Source of the DNA: an uncultured candidate division Zixibacteria bacterium
GTDB taxonomy: Bacteria; Zixibacteria; MSB-5A5; GN15; FEB-12
Length of the DNA: 26,754 bases
Direction of reading: 5' to 3'
NCBI GenBank assembly: GCA_913009765.1
Contig: CAJVYT010000013.1
Coordinates: 1-26,754 of the forward strand
Shown here: positions 24,461-26,754 of the stretch, in pieces
Layout of the letters: every line of letters begins with the position of its first letter
Numbering within the stretch: position 1 is the first letter of the stretch
Notes under the pieces: model-generated
Seen by the model: the letters and a program-made list of their open reading frames with translations, nothing else
What the model was told of the DNA's origin: nothing
Database searches by the model: none
Translations under genes and position numbers: made by a program

Positions 24461-24892
24461 ATGCTTAAGGTCATGTTTTTATGCACGGGAAACTCCTGCC
24501 GCTCACAAATGGCTGAAGGAATAGCGAAAAAGCTGGGAGCGGGACTTATAGAATCTTTCAGTGCCGGTCTTATACCGACAGGTATCAACCGTTATGCTAT
24601 AAAAGTTATGAAAAAGATTGGAATTGATATTTCCGGTCAACAATCAAAACATATTAATGAAAATCTGCTCAGACAGATGGATATAATCATTACTCTATGC
24701 GGAAACGCAGAAGCATTATGCCCGGTAACACCGCCTGAAATCAGACATATCCATTGGCCCATCGATGACCCTGCAAAAGCTGTCGGAACCGAAAAAGAGA
24801 TATTAAAAGAGTTCGAAAGGGCAAGAGATGAGATAAAAGATAGAATAGAGAAATTTCTTATGGAGGTAAACAATGCTCATAATAACTCTTAA
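24461..24892 (+). CDS. arsC: ArsC, arsenate reductase of the low-molecular-weight phosphatase fold
   Basis: The 143-residue cytosolic enzyme has the phosphatase-type P-loop CTGNSCRS with catalytic Cys8 and Arg14, and the redox pair Cys80 and Cys87 in LCGNAEALCP. The catalytic Asp lies in WPIDDPAKA (about 102-103). These match the thioredoxin-coupled ArsC of Gram-positive type (Cys10/82/89), which reduces arsenate to arsenite for export by the next gene product. GGAGG is present seven bases upstream of the ATG. The gap to arsR (42 bases) contains one copy of a 22-base repeated motif. Confidence 0.95.
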   Translation: MLKVMFLCTGNSCRSQMAEGIAKKLGAGLIESFSAGLIPTGINRYAIKVMKKIGIDISGQQSKHINENLLRQMDIIITLCGNAEALCPVTPPEIRHIHWPIDDPAKAVGTEKEILKEFERARDEIKDRIEKFLMEVNNAHNNS

Positions 24893-24948
24893 AAAACGAA
24901 AGAACTTCATACTCCGATCTGCAAAGATATTCTTAAAAGGAAATTATT

Positions 24949-25986
24949 ATGCCCGTTAAAAGGAAAAAGCTGAAATTTTTAGACAGATTTTTAACTCTAT
25001 GGATTTTCTTAGCTATGTTTCTCGGTGTTTTTTCCGGTTACCTTATTCCGAAAATTACACACTTCTGGAGTCTGTTCCAGGTTGGAACAACCAATATTCC
25101 GATTGCAATAGGATTAATATTAATGATGTATCCGCCGCTTGCAAAAGTGCGTTACGAAAAATTAGGCAATGTTTTCAAAGATGTAAGAATACTTTCTTTG
25201 TCATTAGTTCAAAACTGGATTATCGGACCAATTCTTATGTTTTTGCTTGCTGTACTTTTTTTAAGAAATTATCCCGAGTATATGGCCGGATTGATAATGA
25301 TCGGACTCGCCAGATGTATTGCAATGGTTATAGTGTGGAATGATCTCGCTAAGGGCGATGGTGAATATGCCGCAGGTTTGGTCGCATTAAATTCAATATT
25401 TCAGGTATTCTTCTATTCATTATTTGCCTATGTTTTTCTGAGTGTTGTTCCAAAATGGTTCGGACTGCATTCTTTTACAGTTAATGTTACAATAGGTCAA
25501 ATTGCCGAAAGCGTTCTTATATATTTGGGAATTCCCTTTTTTGCCGGAATGCTTACTCGTTTTGTCCTTGTTAAAAAGAAAGGACGCAATTGGTACGAAC
25601 AAAAATTTATCCCTAAAATATCCCCGATTACATTTTGGGCATTGCTGTTTACAATTGTTGTTATGTTTTCTCTTAAAGGCGGGTTGATTGTTTCTATTCC
25701 GCTTGATGTAATCAGAATTGCAATTCCTCTTGTATTGTATTTTATAATCATGTTTTTTGTTTCGTTTTATATGAGCAAAAAAATAGGTGCAAACTATCCT
25801 CAAACAGCAGCTTTATCATTTACAGCGGCAAGCAACAACTTTGAGCTTGCAATTGCAGTTGCAATTGCAGTATTCGGAATAAATTCAGGCGAGGCATTTG
25901 CTGCGGTAATAGGACCTTTGGTTGAAGTACCGGTTTTAATAAGCCTTGTAAGTGTTTCTCTGAGGTTAAAAAAGAAATATTTTTAA
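24949..25986 (+). CDS. acr3: Acr3-family arsenite efflux permease
   Basis: The 345-residue membrane protein has about ten predicted helices. The hallmark is the conserved Cys123 in [19 protein letters not shown], needed for As(III) transport. The N-terminal [21 protein letters not shown] and the late [23 protein letters not shown] are typical of Acr3. It exports arsenite (and in some members antimonite) using the proton motive force. An AGGAAA ribosome site lies upstream. It is unrelated to ArsB despite the sometimes shared gene name. Confidence 0.95.
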   Translation: MPVKRKKLKFLDRFLTLWIFLAMFLGVFSGYLIPKITHFWSLFQVGTTNIPIAIGLILMMYPPLAKVRYEKLGNVFKDVRILSLSLVQNWIIGPILMFLLAVLFLRNYPEYMAGLIMIGLARCIAMVIVWNDLAKGDGEYAAGLVALNSIFQVFFYSLFAYVFLSVVPKWFGLHSFTVNVTIGQIAESVLIYLGIPFFAGMLTRFVLVKKKGRNWYEQKFIPKISPITFWALLFTIVVMFSLKGGLIVSIPLDVIRIAIPLVLYFIIMFFVSFYMSKKIGANYPQTAALSFTAASNNFELAIAVAIAVFGINSGEAFAAVIGPLVEVPVLISLVSVSLRLKKKYF

Positions 25987-26015
25987 ATTATGAATATTAT
26001 AGGGGAGGCAATTAT

Positions 26016-26357
26016 ATGAAAGTAGAAATCTATGACCCGGCAATGTGCTGCTCTTCAGGACTATGCGGACCGACACTTAATCCGGTACTGGTCAAAATGA
26101 ATGATGCTATACTGGCATTGAAAAAACAGGGCGTCGAAGTAGAAAGGTTCAACCTCGCTCAGCAGCCGAAGGAATTTATGACAAACAAAAACGTTGCCGA
26201 TCTGCTTCACAAGAATGGCAAAAAGATACTGCCGGTTATTTTTGTTAACGGTGAAATCTTCAGGACAGGCAAGTATCCGGCATATGAGGAGTTGTGCGAG
26301 GTCTTTGGAATAGAGCCGCTTAAGCAGGGAAAGCCCATATCATTGAAAATGGCATAA
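26016..26357 (+). CDS. arsD: ArsD, arsenite metallochaperone
   Basis: The 113-residue protein has the ArsD signature YDPAMCCSSGLCGP with Cys11, Cys12 and Cys17 (the As(III)-binding cysteines, Cys12/13/18 in the R773 protein). LAQQPKEF and LPVIFVNGEIFRTGKYPAYEEL follow as in the family. ArsD passes arsenite to the ATPase ArsA, and weakly represses some ars operons. GGGGAGG lies upstream. No arsA is found in the window; either it is elsewhere or ArsD works with the Acr3 pump or the repressor here. Confidence 0.94.
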   Translation: MKVEIYDPAMCCSSGLCGPTLNPVLVKMNDAILALKKQGVEVERFNLAQQPKEFMTNKNVADLLHKNGKKILPVIFVNGEIFRTGKYPAYEELCEVFGIEPLKQGKPISLKMA

Positions 26358-26378
26358 CGAAAATCAGGAGGCATAGAA

Positions 26379-26657
26379 ATGATAGAGATAACAGCTGCGG
26401 CTATAAATCAGTTTAAGAAAGTACTTGCTGAATCAGGTGAAACAAACCAAGGCATAAGAATCTTTGTCTCGAGCAGCGGCTGCTGCTCCTCTTATGGGCT
26501 TGATGCTTCAGAACATGGTGAACCAGGCGACAGGACGATTGAAAAGAATGGATTGAAGATATTCGTAGACCCTGCGGCAGACAACGAACTCTCCAACGCT
26601 GTGAGACCACTGCACAATAAACAGATCCACAGAAGTCAAAGAAAGGGTGAGATTTAG
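26379..26657 (+). CDS. IscA/HesB-like protein with an abnormal C-terminus, probably truncated
   Basis: The 92-residue protein starts like an A-type iron-sulfur/HesB-like protein (MIEITAAAINQFKKVL; GIRIFVSSSGCCSSYGLD with the first conserved Cys pair near 34-35; FVDPAADNELSNA near 62-74). After SNA the normal domain would continue with a Gly/Ile-rich strand and further Cys, but here 18 unrelated basic/polar residues follow to the stop. That break coincides with a 22-base repeat (26603-26624) also found upstream of arsC. AGGAGG precedes the ATG by seven bases. HesB-like genes are common in arsenic operons with unknown role. It may be a pseudogene or a shortened, working form. Confidence 0.75.
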   Translation: MIEITAAAINQFKKVLAESGETNQGIRIFVSSSGCCSSYGLDASEHGEPGDRTIEKNGLKIFVDPAADNELSNAVRPLHNKQIHRSQRKGEI

Positions 26658-26705
26658 AAATTAAAATTTGAGGTACTAACCGGTTAGTTTGAGAATTTTA
26701 ATTTC
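26657..26705. promoter_or_regulatory. nested palindrome, possible operator or terminator
   Basis: An outer 12-base perfect inverted repeat (GAAATTAAAATT at 26657-26668; AATTTTAATTTC at 26694-26705) encloses a perfect 14-base palindrome ACTAACCGGTTAGT at 26675-26688. Their centres differ by half a base. The inner palindrome has the form of a TetR-family operator. It lies between a weak -35 TTGAGG (26668-26673) and GAGAAT (26691-26696). The outer arms could form a hairpin ending the ars transcript. Confidence 0.6.
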
Positions 26706-26754
26706 CTGAAGATTGCCCTTTATTTGACTTCCCTGCGGGCTTTATGAGGTTTCC

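Overview
This window is an AT-rich chromosomal segment from a Gram-negative, flagellated bacterium. FlgH (a lipoprotein) and FlgI (with a signal peptide) are the outer-membrane L-ring and P-ring proteins, so the cell has two membranes. The gene set (FlhF/FlhG, FlaG, FliS, a soluble receptor, CheD/HDOD genes), the base composition and the abundant short repeats of the CATTGCGAGCGAAGC type fit Deferribacterota such as Flexistipes-like organisms. That placement is an inference from style, not from a marker gene.

Layout. (1) Bases 1-349: the tail of a possible forward gene, then degraded repeat elements. (2) 350-4387, minus strand: flhA-flhF-flhG, overlapping and presumably co-transcribed. (3) 4388-5350: a repeat-rich island with no convincing gene. 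(4) 5351-14634, minus strand, read from right to left: flgH-flgI-flgJ(rod-binding)-flgM-flgN-flgK-flgL, then fliD-flaG-fliS and a small fliT-like gene. Two near-consensus sigma-28 (FliA) promoters, each TAAA-N15-GCCGA, lie just upstream of flgM and of fliD. They split the block into an early part (rings, rod) and late parts (anti-sigma factor, hook-filament junctions, cap, chaperones). (5) 14933-16048, minus strand: a cytosolic PAS histidine kinase of the FleS/FlgS type. (6) 16362-23320, plus strand: a chemotaxis operon cheA-cheR-cheD-HDOD-cheD paralogue-cheB-soluble GAF receptor, starting from a good sigma-70 promoter. (7) 23321-24067: a second repeat island with a MITE-like element. (8) 24068-26657, plus strand: an arsenic resistance operon arsR-arsC-acr3-arsD plus an IscA/HesB-like gene that looks truncated at its 3' end. 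(9) The last 100 bases hold a nested palindrome that may be an operator or terminator for the next gene.

How it works together. FlhF/FlhG set flagellar place and number, and FlhA is the export gate. FlgM holds back FliA until the hook is finished. FlgN and FliS escort FlgK/FlgL and flagellin. The kinase probably drives a sigma-54 activator encoded elsewhere. The chemotaxis operon has several unusual parts. CheA carries two 24-residue motifs spaced like an MshEN c-di-GMP-binding domain where the P2 domain is usually found. One CheD keeps its Thr/Cys/His catalytic triad at exactly the textbook positions, while the second has lost the Cys and the Thr. An HDOD protein sits between the two CheD genes, and the receptor has no membrane segment. 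No cheW or cheY is present.

The two repeat islands share a 63-bp inverted repeat (one mismatch) about 18.7 kb apart, bracketing the fli/flg/che block. They also carry 127-190-bp elements with terminal inverted repeats like GAGCCTGTTGATAAA, consistent with non-autonomous transposable elements.
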